26,838 bases of DNA. Source: Opitutia bacterium UBA3151. Lineage in GTDB: Bacteria > Verrucomicrobiota > Verrucomicrobiia > Opitutales > Seribacteraceae. The stretch's first letter is position 1. The number at the start of each line of letters is the position of its first letter. Position numbers and translations under genes: made by a program. Shown here in pieces: positions 16,541 to 24,339 of the stretch. The notes beneath the pieces were generated by a model. The model was not told the origin of the DNA. It saw only the letters and a program-made list of their open reading frames with translations, and did no database searches. The stretch covers positions 1 through 26,838 of the forward strand of contig DEYT01000045.1 of NCBI GenBank assembly GCA_002364975.1. Direction: 5' to 3'.

Positions 16541-16550
16541 ATTTGATGCT

Positions 16551-16578
16551 TTGGGCTTGTGGCATTTTAATTGATAAT
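16551..16578 (+). promoter_or_regulatory. Weak sigma-70-like promoter candidate for the 16598 gene
   Basis: TTGGGC at 16551-16556 and GATAAT at 16573-16578 are 16 bases apart, a rough match to the -35 and -10 boxes. They lie about 20 bases upstream of the ATG at 16598, within the divergent spacer shared with hemY. The -35 match is poor and AT-rich spacers give such matches by chance, so this is tentative. Confidence 0.22.
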
Positions 16579-16597
16579 GAAAATAAAGTCTTAAATT

Positions 16598-16816
16598 ATG
16601 GAAGAATTAAAAAGCAGTTTGCGTTTGATTACAAATCCGAAGGATGCGAAACCGGGTGAGCTTATTAGGGAACTTAAGTTATTGGATGAAATATTAAAAC
16701 AAAATGCTTCGCATTTAGATCCAAGACTTAGGCATTTTCTTCAAAATAGAAGTTATGAGAAAGCACTTATCTGGTTGAAAGGGGAAGAGCCCGAAAAAGG
16801 AGTTTGTGGAAAATGA
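16598..16816 (+). CDS. Small unknown protein coupled to SUI1-like gene
   Basis: A 72-residue, charged, mostly helical protein that I do not recognise, with SLRLITNPKDAKPGELIRELKLLD in the first half and ALIWLKGEEPEKG near the end. There is no signal peptide or TM segment, so it is likely cytoplasmic. The RSYEKALIWLKG stretch resembles a short helical repeat but no family can be named. Its TGA overlaps the ATG of the SUI1-like gene as ATGA (16813-16816), a coupling that supports it as a real gene and suggests joint function. Confidence 0.65.
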   Translation: MEELKSSLRLITNPKDAKPGELIRELKLLDEILKQNASHLDPRLRHFLQNRSYEKALIWLKGEEPEKGVCGK

Positions 16817-17250
16817 AAAAAACAACTCGAACATCCAAAAAACTTAAGCTTGAAAAACCAGAGGTTTTTGGTGCCAACCCTTTTGATTCCTTAGAAATTG
16901 AAGGCTTACCAACTACAACTGTCGAGAACCGAAATAATATTCCATCCAAGAAAGTGTCCTTTGAGGTAAAACCAGAGATACCACCGAAAGAAAAAATTGG
17001 TAGAAGTGAGCGATTGGAAGTGAGAAGGGAAAAAAGTGGTAGAGGAGGTAAAACCGTGACTACAATAAGAGGTTTTCCAAAAAGTTTGGCGGTCGCTCAC
17101 CGAACTCAGTTATTAAAAAAGATTAAAATTTCTCTGGGCACTGGGGGTACATGGAACGACCAAGTAATGGAACTCCAAGGAGACCGAAGAGAGGAAGTTA
17201 TGAACTGGTTGAGTAAAATAGGTTTTAAACCACTCCTAGCAGGGGGATAA
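16813..17250 (+). CDS. SUI1/YciH (eIF1-like) translation factor family protein
   Basis: A 145-residue protein whose C-terminal half (about residues 70-145) is a SUI1 domain: VRREKSGRGGKTVTTIRGF, KKIKISLGTGGTW, MELQGDRREEVMNWL and GFKPLLAGG are the typical eIF1/YciH landmarks. Bacterial YciH resembles eukaryotic eIF1 and can affect initiation fidelity at the 30S subunit. The N-terminal 65 residues are a basic, proline-containing, low-complexity extension. Start is ATG 16813, overlapping the stop of the small upstream gene; the TTG at 16804 is less likely. An initiation-fidelity factor is of interest in a genome where starts lack Shine-Dalgarno sequences. Confidence 0.88.
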   Translation: MKKTTRTSKKLKLEKPEVFGANPFDSLEIEGLPTTTVENRNNIPSKKVSFEVKPEIPPKEKIGRSERLEVRREKSGRGGKTVTTIRGFPKSLAVAHRTQLLKKIKISLGTGGTWNDQVMELQGDRREEVMNWLSKIGFKPLLAGG

Positions 17251-17288
17251 CATCTCTGAATTACTAAAGTAAAGAAAGGCTGGGAAGA

Positions 17289-17591
17289 TTAAGTGGTTTG
17301 CTTTTCTTGCTCCGTAGATTCGGAATTAGTGGGAACAGAATCTTCGGGGGCATGTTTTTCCTTTTTAAAGTCGTGATCTTCCAATGGTTCCTGATTCATA
17401 ACATCACTGATATCACTTTCCCATTCGCTTTTTGCTTTTCGGAATTCGTTTACCCCTTTTCCAAGAGAGCGGAATAATTCAGGGACTTTTTTGGCTCCAA
17501 AGAGCAAGAGAACAATTAGGAAGACAAGAATGACTTCCCAACCACCAATGTTTCCAATGAAGGCAATCTGTAAAGTAGTTGAATCGATCAT
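17289..17591 (-). CDS. tatA: Twin-arginine translocase subunit TatA/E
   Basis: A 100-residue protein: a short N-terminus, one TM (WEVILVFLIVLLLFGAKKV), the FG hinge, and the amphipathic helix PELFRSLGKGVNEFRKAKSEW, all diagnostic for TatA/TatE. A glutamate- and lysine-rich polar tail follows. TatA forms the Tat channel for folded proteins. It is the last gene of the (-) block, 77 bases after rpoD. The window also has a Tat-type substrate, the isomerase at 1950-2822. TatC is not in the window. Confidence 0.92.
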   Translation of the reverse strand: MIDSTTLQIAFIGNIGGWEVILVFLIVLLLFGAKKVPELFRSLGKGVNEFRKAKSEWESDISDVMNQEPLEDHDFKKEKHAPEDSVPTNSESTEQEKQTT

Positions 17592-17668
17592 GATATAAAT
17601 TTAGGGCTTCGGTTTGTTTTAGGCAAACAATTTAAAACAAAATAGGAATATGATCTGGTACAGGTTTC

Positions 17669-19705
17669 TTATAATCCGAGTTGTCGAAGAGCTTCCGGTT
17701 TTGGTTTATTGACTGAACTTTGGTCGGCTTCAAAGAAACCATGTAGTTGACGGATCCTAGTTGGGTGACGCATTTTACGAAGTGCCTTGGCTTCGATTTG
17801 TCTAATTCTCTCACGGGTAACCTTGAATTGTCTACCTACTTCTTCGAGAGTTCTACTGTAACCATCTTTCAAGCCGAAACGCAGAGATAACACATTCCTT
17901 TCCCTTTCGGTGAGTGAATCAAGGACATCTAAAATTTTCTCCCGAAGCAAGGAATAAGCAGTCATATCATATGGATTCTCTGCCCCTTTATCTTCGATGA
18001 AATCTCCGAAGTTTGTATCATCACTATCTCCGACAGGGCTTTGTAGGGAGATCGGTTGTTGGGCCATTTTCATGATACTCTGCACTTTATCCAAAGGGAG
18101 GCCCATTTCATTTGCGACTTCATCCGGAGTTGGTTCATGCCCGAGTTCTTGGAGTAATTGTTTCTGGACCTGCATTACTTTATTCAAAGTTTCGATCATG
18201 TGAACCGGTATACGAATGGTTCGAGCCTGATCGGCAATGGACCGGGTGATTGCCTGACGAATCCACCAAGTGGCATATGTTGAAAATTTATAACCCCTTC
18301 GGTATTCAAATTTTTCCACCGCTTTCATCAGTCCCATATTTCCTTCCTGAATTAAATCTAGGAAAGAAAGTCCGCGGTTGGTGTATTTCTTTGCGATTGA
18401 AATAACAAGGCGAAGGTTAGCCTCGACCATTTCAGTCTTTGCCTTGTGGGCAAGTCGCATGAAACGCCTGAGATCTTTGATAAGTTGAGCCAGTTCCTCT
18501 GGATCCATGCGGAACTTGGACTTGGCAGTTTCAAGTTCAGCAAGGACACGATCCATTTTCACCCCTTTTCGCTTTACCTTTACAGTATCTTTCTTTGAAA
18601 GTGCCAAGTTGTTTACATTTCGGGTGATCGCTTTTAACTCGGGGCCCACTTGAGTTAAGAAATCCTCGAATACCTTAAGTTTAAGACAACATTTTTTGAA
18701 AATAGGAGCCAATTCACTTTCGTATTTCTTAAATCGGGTTACGGAGCGTTTTCTTTGCGTTTGGTTGGAAGCACTTTCAATACTTTTCCAGGCTCGGTCG
18801 ATTTTAGTGTAGAGGCCTTCGAGAAGCAGAAGCTGTTTCGCCAAGTTTTTAAAGTAGGTTTCCCTGCTATCAATCTTTTTATCCAAAACGACTCGGTCAA
18901 ATCGTTCCTCTCTGGAAAGTAACTTCTGGCAAATATCCATTTGAAATTCTGTAGTCAGGGAAACGGAATATATAATTTTAAGGGCGGAGCTTTCTGCCGC
19001 CTCAATTCGTTTTGAAATATCAACCTCTTCTTCTCTGGACAACAATGGAACTTGCCCCATTTGTTTGAGATACATTCGGACGGGGTCGTCCAGCATGTCG
19101 CTTTGGTTTGAGCGAGCACTTTCTTCTTCGCTTTCTTCCTTTTTCTTTTTGAATTTATCAACTTCAGCAGAATCAAGTAGTTTAATTTCCAAGTTGTTGA
19201 AGATGGAAATCACATTTTGTAATTCTTCCGGTTGAGTTGCAATTTCCGGTAGGGCTTTATCTACATCCTTGTAGGTTAAAAAACCTTGTTCACGGGAAAG
19301 ATGAATGAGTTCTCGTACTTTCTCATTCATTTCGTCATTGAGGGCATGAGGCTCAATATTTTTGTTCAAAGATTTTGCAGCTTCTTTTGCGGATGACTGA
19401 ATCGTTATTATTGTTTTTGAGGACTTTTTGGAGGCAGTCTTTTGTTTCCCTTTTGCCGCTTTTACCAAACCTTTTACGGTGCTGGCGGAACTCACCTTGG
19501 TCTGGGTTGTACTCGTCTTCGTTTTACTACTTTTGGATTTGGATCCAACATTTTTGGTCTTGTCGGTAGAAGCCTTAGCAACCACTGTTTTTGGCTTTGT
19601 TTTGGATTTTCTCGGTGTGGGAGAGACTCGAGGCTTGGAAGCAACGGACTTGGAGGAAGCAGGCTTTGCTTTTGAGCTGGTTTTTTTGGTTTTTGGCGTA
19701 GGCAT
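17669..19705 (-). CDS. rpoD: Primary sigma factor RpoD with a lysine-rich N-terminal tail
   Basis: A 678-residue group 1 sigma-70. Region 1.1-like helices are at about 125-180; region 1.2 near 205-237 (DDPVRMYLKQMGQVPLLSRE); region 2 (NLRLVISIAKKYTNRGLSFL, then LIQEGNMGLMKAVEKF, RRGYKFSTYATWWIRQAI); region 3 (IPVHMIETLNKV); region 4.2 (LTERERNVLSLRFGLKDG and VTRERIRQIEAKALRKMRHP). The first 100 residues are a low-complexity Lys/Ser/Thr/Ala tail with 27 Lys, 2 Arg and a single acidic residue, reminiscent of histone H1. The start at ATG 19705 gives a 7-base gap after dnaG, a classic dnaG-rpoD pair. A 34-residue extension follows region 4. Confidence 0.97.
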   Translation of the reverse strand: MPTPKTKKTSSKAKPASSKSVASKPRVSPTPRKSKTKPKTVVAKASTDKTKNVGSKSKSSKTKTSTTQTKVSSASTVKGLVKAAKGKQKTASKKSSKTIITIQSSAKEAAKSLNKNIEPHALNDEMNEKVRELIHLSREQGFLTYKDVDKALPEIATQPEELQNVISIFNNLEIKLLDSAEVDKFKKKKEESEEESARSNQSDMLDDPVRMYLKQMGQVPLLSREEEVDISKRIEAAESSALKIIYSVSLTTEFQMDICQKLLSREERFDRVVLDKKIDSRETYFKNLAKQLLLLEGLYTKIDRAWKSIESASNQTQRKRSVTRFKKYESELAPIFKKCCLKLKVFEDFLTQVGPELKAITRNVNNLALSKKDTVKVKRKGVKMDRVLAELETAKSKFRMDPEELAQLIKDLRRFMRLAHKAKTEMVEANLRLVISIAKKYTNRGLSFLDLIQEGNMGLMKAVEKFEYRRGYKFSTYATWWIRQAITRSIADQARTIRIPVHMIETLNKVMQVQKQLLQELGHEPTPDEVANEMGLPLDKVQSIMKMAQQPISLQSPVGDSDDTNFGDFIEDKGAENPYDMTAYSLLREKILDVLDSLTERERNVLSLRFGLKDGYSRTLEEVGRQFKVTRERIRQIEAKALRKMRHPTRIRQLHGFFEADQSSVNKPKPEALRQLGL

Positions 19706-19712
19706 GAAGTGG

Positions 19713-21572
19713 TTAATCCGGTGGTGAAGAGAGTGATAAAGTGGGTGGGGAGTTTCGGAGTTTTCTAATTTCTTTCAATTCGTTTCTTAATTCCATGAGG
19801 GTAGCATTTTCCTCTGCCGCTCGAAGATGGGCCCGGATTTTCTCTTCTCTTTCTTTCGAACTCCGGAGAAAGAGGACGGAGAGGCACTCATTGGCAAGTT
19901 GAAGGAAAGAGTCCTTTTCTCCATCACCGTGGTCTTTGTACAAGTAATGGTGAAACACTTTTCTTTCCTGATCATTTTCCAAAAAGTCTTCCATCCGACG
20001 AAAGTCCATGGGTCCGTCTGCGTTAACCTCAGCAAAGATCTTTGCCAAGATAGCACCAGCAGTCGTCTGGAGATTGAGCCAACTAGGCTCGATGAGGTAG
20101 GCAAGTGGCCCCGCAATCCGATCATCATGCAAAATAATAAACAATAAATCATCTTCTACATTTGTCAATCGAACAGGGCTATTTTCTTTGGTTTCCTTGT
20201 TCGAGGAATTTGGGTATTGGAGTCGGTATTTTGGCAGTTTTTGTTTTTCAAATTTGGAGAAATCTTGCTTCACCGCCTCGTTTGAAACTCCTAGTAGAGT
20301 TGCCAGTTCTTTTAAGTAGCTTTCCTTAATCACAAGGGAATCAACTTTATTTAGTGAAGTAAAAATGAAGTCACAAATGTTTTTGCTTATATTGGGACTA
20401 CTTATGTCCTCGCCTATTTGTAAGTTTTTAATTACATATTCAATCATGGATATTGATTCATCCAAAATTTCATTGAGGCGCGTTTTCCCTTCATTAAGAA
20501 GGATTTGATCCGGATCACTTCCCACAGGAATGGTGGCAAATCGAGCATTAAGACCAATCCCAATAAAAATGGGTACATATTTTAGTCCAGCTTTTCTGCC
20601 AGCTTCATCTCCATCGAGCAGACAAATGACATTTCGAGGATTTGATTTCTTTAATAAGTCAGCCTGGGATTCGGTAAAGGCGGTACCTTGAGGTGCAATT
20701 ACAGTCTCAAACCCTTCGATATAGCAGCGAATTGCGTCTAATTGCCCTTCAACCAAGATGAAATCATTTTGATCCTTGATTACTTTATTGGCGAGATGAA
20801 GGTTGAATAAAATCTGGCTTTTTTGAAAAATTGGGGTTTCCGGAGAATTTATATATTTGGGTGCCTTTTTTTCTCCCCATTCTGGGGTTGAGGCAAGTTT
20901 TCTAGCAGTGAAACCACAGATTCGCCCAAGTTTTTCATGGATCGGTATCATCAACCTCCCTTGAAAGCTTGATACGAGTTTTCCTTGACGCAGCTTTTCC
21001 CGGAAGAGTCCGGATTTACTCATGATTTCCTTACTGAAATTCTGCAGGATCAAGTGATTAGCTAAAGCAAATTCATCAGTTGGAGCATATCCAATCCCAA
21101 ATTCAACCGCAGTTTGAGCAGAAAACTTTCTCTCTTCAATCCAATATTGCCAAGCCACTTTAGACTCATTCGTATCTAATTTGAGCTGTTTCATGAACCA
21201 TTTTTTTGCCTCTTCATTGACCGCATGCAATTCGGCACGAATTGACCTAACAAAAGATTGGGATGCCCCGCCGCTTTCATAGCGTAAAGGGATGCCAAAT
21301 CTTTGAGAAAGAAATTCTAGAGCTTCTTGAAAGTCCAGATTCTCCACTTTCTGAACAAAAGAAATGGCATCTCCCGTTTCGCCTGAGCTAAAGCATTTAA
21401 AAAACCCCTTTTGTGGATGCACATAAAAGGAAGGGGTTTTTTCTTGTTGAAAAGGACTAAGTCCAACCCAACTTGAACCACTTTTTTTTAACTCAACATA
21501 AGGGGCGACCAAATCAAACAGATCGATTCTATCTTTTAGTTCATTGATAAATCCTTCTGCAAGTCTAGGCAT
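19713..21572 (-). CDS. dnaG: DNA primase with degenerate zinc-binding domain
   Basis: A 619-residue bacterial primase that makes RNA primers at the fork. The N-terminal zinc-finger fold keeps its framework (GLSPFQQEKTPSF, GFFKCFSSGETGD), but the zinc ligands C-H-C-C are read as Ser39, Gln42, Cys60 and Ser63: three of the four are gone. The core and TOPRIM domain are intact: VEGQLDA (Glu275), LLDGDEAG (Asp320, Asp322) and GSDPDQ. The C-terminal helicase-binding region is present but weakly conserved, and ends with charged helices. It sits 15 bases after the TPR lipoprotein gene and 7 before rpoD. The degeneracy is read directly in the sequence; other AGT/CAA/TGC/TCA codons confirm the residues. 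Confidence 0.95.
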   Translation of the reverse strand: MPRLAEGFINELKDRIDLFDLVAPYVELKKSGSSWVGLSPFQQEKTPSFYVHPQKGFFKCFSSGETGDAISFVQKVENLDFQEALEFLSQRFGIPLRYESGGASQSFVRSIRAELHAVNEEAKKWFMKQLKLDTNESKVAWQYWIEERKFSAQTAVEFGIGYAPTDEFALANHLILQNFSKEIMSKSGLFREKLRQGKLVSSFQGRLMIPIHEKLGRICGFTARKLASTPEWGEKKAPKYINSPETPIFQKSQILFNLHLANKVIKDQNDFILVEGQLDAIRCYIEGFETVIAPQGTAFTESQADLLKKSNPRNVICLLDGDEAGRKAGLKYVPIFIGIGLNARFATIPVGSDPDQILLNEGKTRLNEILDESISMIEYVIKNLQIGEDISSPNISKNICDFIFTSLNKVDSLVIKESYLKELATLLGVSNEAVKQDFSKFEKQKLPKYRLQYPNSSNKETKENSPVRLTNVEDDLLFIILHDDRIAGPLAYLIEPSWLNLQTTAGAILAKIFAEVNADGPMDFRRMEDFLENDQERKVFHHYLYKDHGDGEKDSFLQLANECLSVLFLRSSKEREEKIRAHLRAAEENATLMELRNELKEIRKLRNSPPTLSLSSPPD

Positions 21573-21587
21573 CTCAAAAATTTATGC

Positions 21588-23099
21588 TTACAAGGATTTG
21601 AGTTTTAGAAGTTCCATTTTTGATTGCTCGTGCAATGCTGACCCTGCTGGAGCAATCTTCATTACTTCTCGGTACAGGATACTTGCAGTTACCGGCATCT
21701 TCTCAACTAAATGATAGCGTCGAGCCAACTCCCAAAGGATTTCAGTAGATTCCGGAAATATTTCTTTGGCTTTTTCGAGCTCAACAAGATATCTCCTAGA
21801 ATTAAGTGTTTCTCGTGCAATACGAAGATAGTCCATCCGGGTTTCTAAGTCGAACGGGTTGTGCCGAATTGCCTCAAGAATGGTCATTTCTGCTTCGGTT
21901 TCCTCCCCCATCTGGAAATGAGCCTGGGAACTCGATCTCCAGGCTTCCGCATCTGAAGGGTTAGCTTTGAGTGCTTCCCGAGCATGAAATAATGCCTCTG
22001 AGTAGCTTGAATTTAGGTAGGCCATTCTACTTTTTTCAAGTGAGCTCATTTCATTCTCCTCCTCTGCTGGAATCGCGAAGGCATCGGCTAAATTAAAGGG
22101 AATTAAAGGGTCTTCTATTACAGGAGAATCCATAGTTGTTGATTCGGGTAGGTACTGGGCGGGGACTCCGGGTATAGTGGGAGTATTTGGTAGTTTGGCA
22201 CCAGAGGAAACCACTGCTTCTTCTGTTTTTGGGGACCCATAAAGAAGGGCATGGGCTAAGGCAGTGACCCCTTTTTCATTGGTTGAAACATCGGCTTCAA
22301 GCAAGTCGGCAAGCCTTCTCCGCCTAAGGAGGTTTGCGATGTCTTCCTTTAGTTCAGTGGAGTCAATCGTACCGGGGTGTGTTTTTTCAAGCGCAAGGGC
22401 CAAGGTTTCGGCTTGATCCTCATCTTTCTCCTTTAGGCTTACCCGAAGTAGTCCAATCAGGGGCTTGGTACTAAGGGACTCTTCTTTTTTCGCAGATTCG
22501 CGATACCACCTCGAAGCTTGAGCCCATAGTTTTTTACGGAAAAACAGGTCAGCCAAGATAAGTGAATCTTGAGCAGTGCAAAGGTCCGGGGCTCGCGAAA
22601 AGGCATTGATTGCTTCTGTTTCCAGTCCAGTTTTTTCCAATAACCTAGCATAACTTAGCCACGCCCCTTTTTCATCGGGAAAATTCTTTAAGAATTTTTC
22701 AAGGTTTCGTTTTGCATTTTCTTCATCCCCTGACTGTAGAAATGCTTCTGCAGCTTCGCGATAGATTTCGGTGGGAGCTCCAGCTGATAAAGCTTGTTCG
22801 AATCTAAAAGCGGCCAAAGGAAAGTTTTTGGCATCAAATAAAGCACGGCCCAATTGAATAAGCACTTCATTAGAATCAGGAAATTTTTGGTTCTGTTCTC
22901 TCAAGAGAAGAATGGCGGCTTGAGGGTTCCCATCCATTCTTCTTGCAATTGCCTCTGACAGATCAGGTGCCATCGGTTTGCTGTCGAGGGTTACATCAGT
23001 TTCAGAATGCTCGATACTTGGTTTTTCACTACAGCTAATCAGTAGAACCAAGATTGACCCGTACAATTTGATTGATAAGCATGATGTGAATTTAGGCAT
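21588..23099 (-). CDS. TPR-repeat lipoprotein
   Basis: A 503-residue lipoprotein: leader MPKFTSCLSIKLYGSILVL then lipobox LISC (Cys23). The rest is tetratricopeptide repeats: repeating pairs such as ALFDAKNFPLAAFRFEQAL and DEENAKRNLEKFLKNFPDEKG in the first half, and AYLNSSYSEALFHAREALKA, AHFQMGEETEAEMTILEAI in the second. It is likely an envelope scaffold for protein-protein contacts; its partner is unknown. It is the first gene of the block and its ATG overlaps the start codon of the divergent gene. Its 15-base spacing to dnaG suggests co-transcription, an odd partner for replication genes. Confidence 0.82.
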   Translation of the reverse strand: MPKFTSCLSIKLYGSILVLLISCSEKPSIEHSETDVTLDSKPMAPDLSEAIARRMDGNPQAAILLLREQNQKFPDSNEVLIQLGRALFDAKNFPLAAFRFEQALSAGAPTEIYREAAEAFLQSGDEENAKRNLEKFLKNFPDEKGAWLSYARLLEKTGLETEAINAFSRAPDLCTAQDSLILADLFFRKKLWAQASRWYRESAKKEESLSTKPLIGLLRVSLKEKDEDQAETLALALEKTHPGTIDSTELKEDIANLLRRRRLADLLEADVSTNEKGVTALAHALLYGSPKTEEAVVSSGAKLPNTPTIPGVPAQYLPESTTMDSPVIEDPLIPFNLADAFAIPAEEENEMSSLEKSRMAYLNSSYSEALFHAREALKANPSDAEAWRSSSQAHFQMGEETEAEMTILEAIRHNPFDLETRMDYLRIARETLNSRRYLVELEKAKEIFPESTEILWELARRYHLVEKMPVTASILYREVMKIAPAGSALHEQSKMELLKLKSL

Positions 23100-24183
23100 G
23101 AATTGTTTTTTACAGAGAATTTCAAAAGGTCAAGCAAGGGGATTTCTTTTGCTGCTTTGGATGATAAACGCCTTGTTTGCAAACAAGCAAAACATTACTG
23201 GAAATATTTCATTTTCAAGTTTGACAGTGGAGCAAGCAGATTCCAATCAAACAGCAGTATTTTATCGAAAAACCGCTCCCACTGCATTCGAATTTCATAA
23301 ATCATTAAATCTTATGATTGAACGGTTTCAAATTCGAGAAAAAATCGAACTGAATCCAAACAATTTTCCTAAAATTGTGATCAAACTTGATACCTCCGCA
23401 TCTCCCGGACTTCAGGTTTCAATCGAATTATTGGATGGCTTGCTCGAGTTACTCAAGAATCGAGGTTATGAAAAAGAAAAAGTTGAACTAGTTTGTTTTC
23501 AACTGGAGGAAGTTCGAAGGGCAAAAGGCTATCGTTTGATTTCAGAGATGGATTTTTACAAAGGACATTTCGTGAGTAGCCCCAAGAACCTAAATTTCTT
23601 TGAGCCAGATTGGTTTCATGACAGCCCCATGCCACCAAAGGTTCATGACCGGGCAAAGTTTTACCTCCAATTTCCAAATGATCGAAAAAAGAGAATTGAA
23701 GAGGAAAGGAAAAGTTACCTACCTTCCATTTTGTTAGAAGATCAGGTATACTGGATCAATTTAGCTACGGTTATGGATGATTCTAATCTTGGAATCCTTG
23801 GTGCTTCTCACAACATGTCTATAGGTTTGGCAAGTAATACTCGTCGTTTCGCTGGCGATCCAACTCTGGGGGCAGCAGCAGTGACTGAAATCCTCGCAAT
23901 TCCAGAAATTTGGAAAAAAAGACTTTTTTCAGTTCTGGATCTTTCTCGTTTTCAATTTGCAGGTGGTGGTGATTTTAATGCAGAGTTTTTAGGCTCCCAT
24001 AATGCAATCCTTTTGAGTCGAAACCCATTCGCAGTGGATTCGGTTGCGTGGGAATTCCTTGCCCAGTCAAGGAAAAGGAGAAAATTTACTTCCCGTACGA
24101 AAGAAAATACATTGATCTTTAAGTATGCCGAGTCACTGGGCCTTGGTGTTGTAATGAATCCGCAAGTCTTTCGGGTTCCATAA
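23098..24183 (+). CDS. DUF362-like secreted protein
   Basis: A 361-residue exported protein. The leader (residues 4-28, ending with LWMINALFA before NKQ) is a clear signal peptide, which decides the start at ATG 23098 over the ATG at 22978 that lies antisense to the TPR gene. The body has a DUF362-type layout: IVIKLDTSASPGL, WINLATVMDDSNLGILGASHNMSIG, a DPTLGAAAVTEILAIPEIWKK block and NAILLSRNPFAVDSVAWEF, which resembles the family's conserved asparagine- and aspartate-rich turns. DUF362 proteins are often linked to iron-sulfur or unknown metabolism; this one has few Cys and no cluster motif. The start codon overlaps the divergent TPR gene's start at CATG 23097-23100. Confidence 0.6.
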   Translation: MNCFLQRISKGQARGFLLLLWMINALFANKQNITGNISFSSLTVEQADSNQTAVFYRKTAPTAFEFHKSLNLMIERFQIREKIELNPNNFPKIVIKLDTSASPGLQVSIELLDGLLELLKNRGYEKEKVELVCFQLEEVRRAKGYRLISEMDFYKGHFVSSPKNLNFFEPDWFHDSPMPPKVHDRAKFYLQFPNDRKKRIEEERKSYLPSILLEDQVYWINLATVMDDSNLGILGASHNMSIGLASNTRRFAGDPTLGAAAVTEILAIPEIWKKRLFSVLDLSRFQFAGGGDFNAEFLGSHNAILLSRNPFAVDSVAWEFLAQSRKRRKFTSRTKENTLIFKYAESLGLGVVMNPQVFRVP

Positions 24184-24213
24184 TTTTAATAGTCCTACAT
24201 GAAACCTGAGAAG

Positions 24214-24333
24214 TTATCCGAACATAAAAAATAATATTATAAAAATTGGAATGGCTAGGAAAACTCCTATCCAAAAATAAAATTTCTCTTCTTTTTCACT
24301 TAATTTTCTCACTGTTCTAATACCTTTAGCCAA
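24214..24333 (-). CDS. Possible 39-residue membrane peptide
   Basis: A short open frame in the 156-base gap between two (+) genes. From TTG 24333 it encodes 39 residues: a basic head (KGIRTVRKLSEKEEKF) and a single hydrophobic helix (FYFWIGVFLAIPIFIILFF). A GTG at 24312 gives a 32-residue version. The charge then hydrophobic pattern is what one expects of a small inner-membrane protein, and the rest of the gap contains nothing else. AT-rich DNA can produce hydrophobic runs by chance, so it is tentative. Confidence 0.35.
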   Translation of the reverse strand: MAKGIRTVRKLSEKEEKFYFWIGVFLAIPIFIILFFMFG

Positions 24334-24339
24334 CTACCA

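Noticed and set aside
19375..19727. Three overlapping open frames on the plus strand antisense to the start of rpoD
   Set aside because: They are a by-product of the low-complexity Lys/Ser/Thr coding on the other strand; their translations are biased and resemble no protein.
22978..23097. Upstream ATG of the DUF362-like frame
   Set aside because: It lies antisense to the TPR gene and would bury the clear signal peptide in the middle of the protein.
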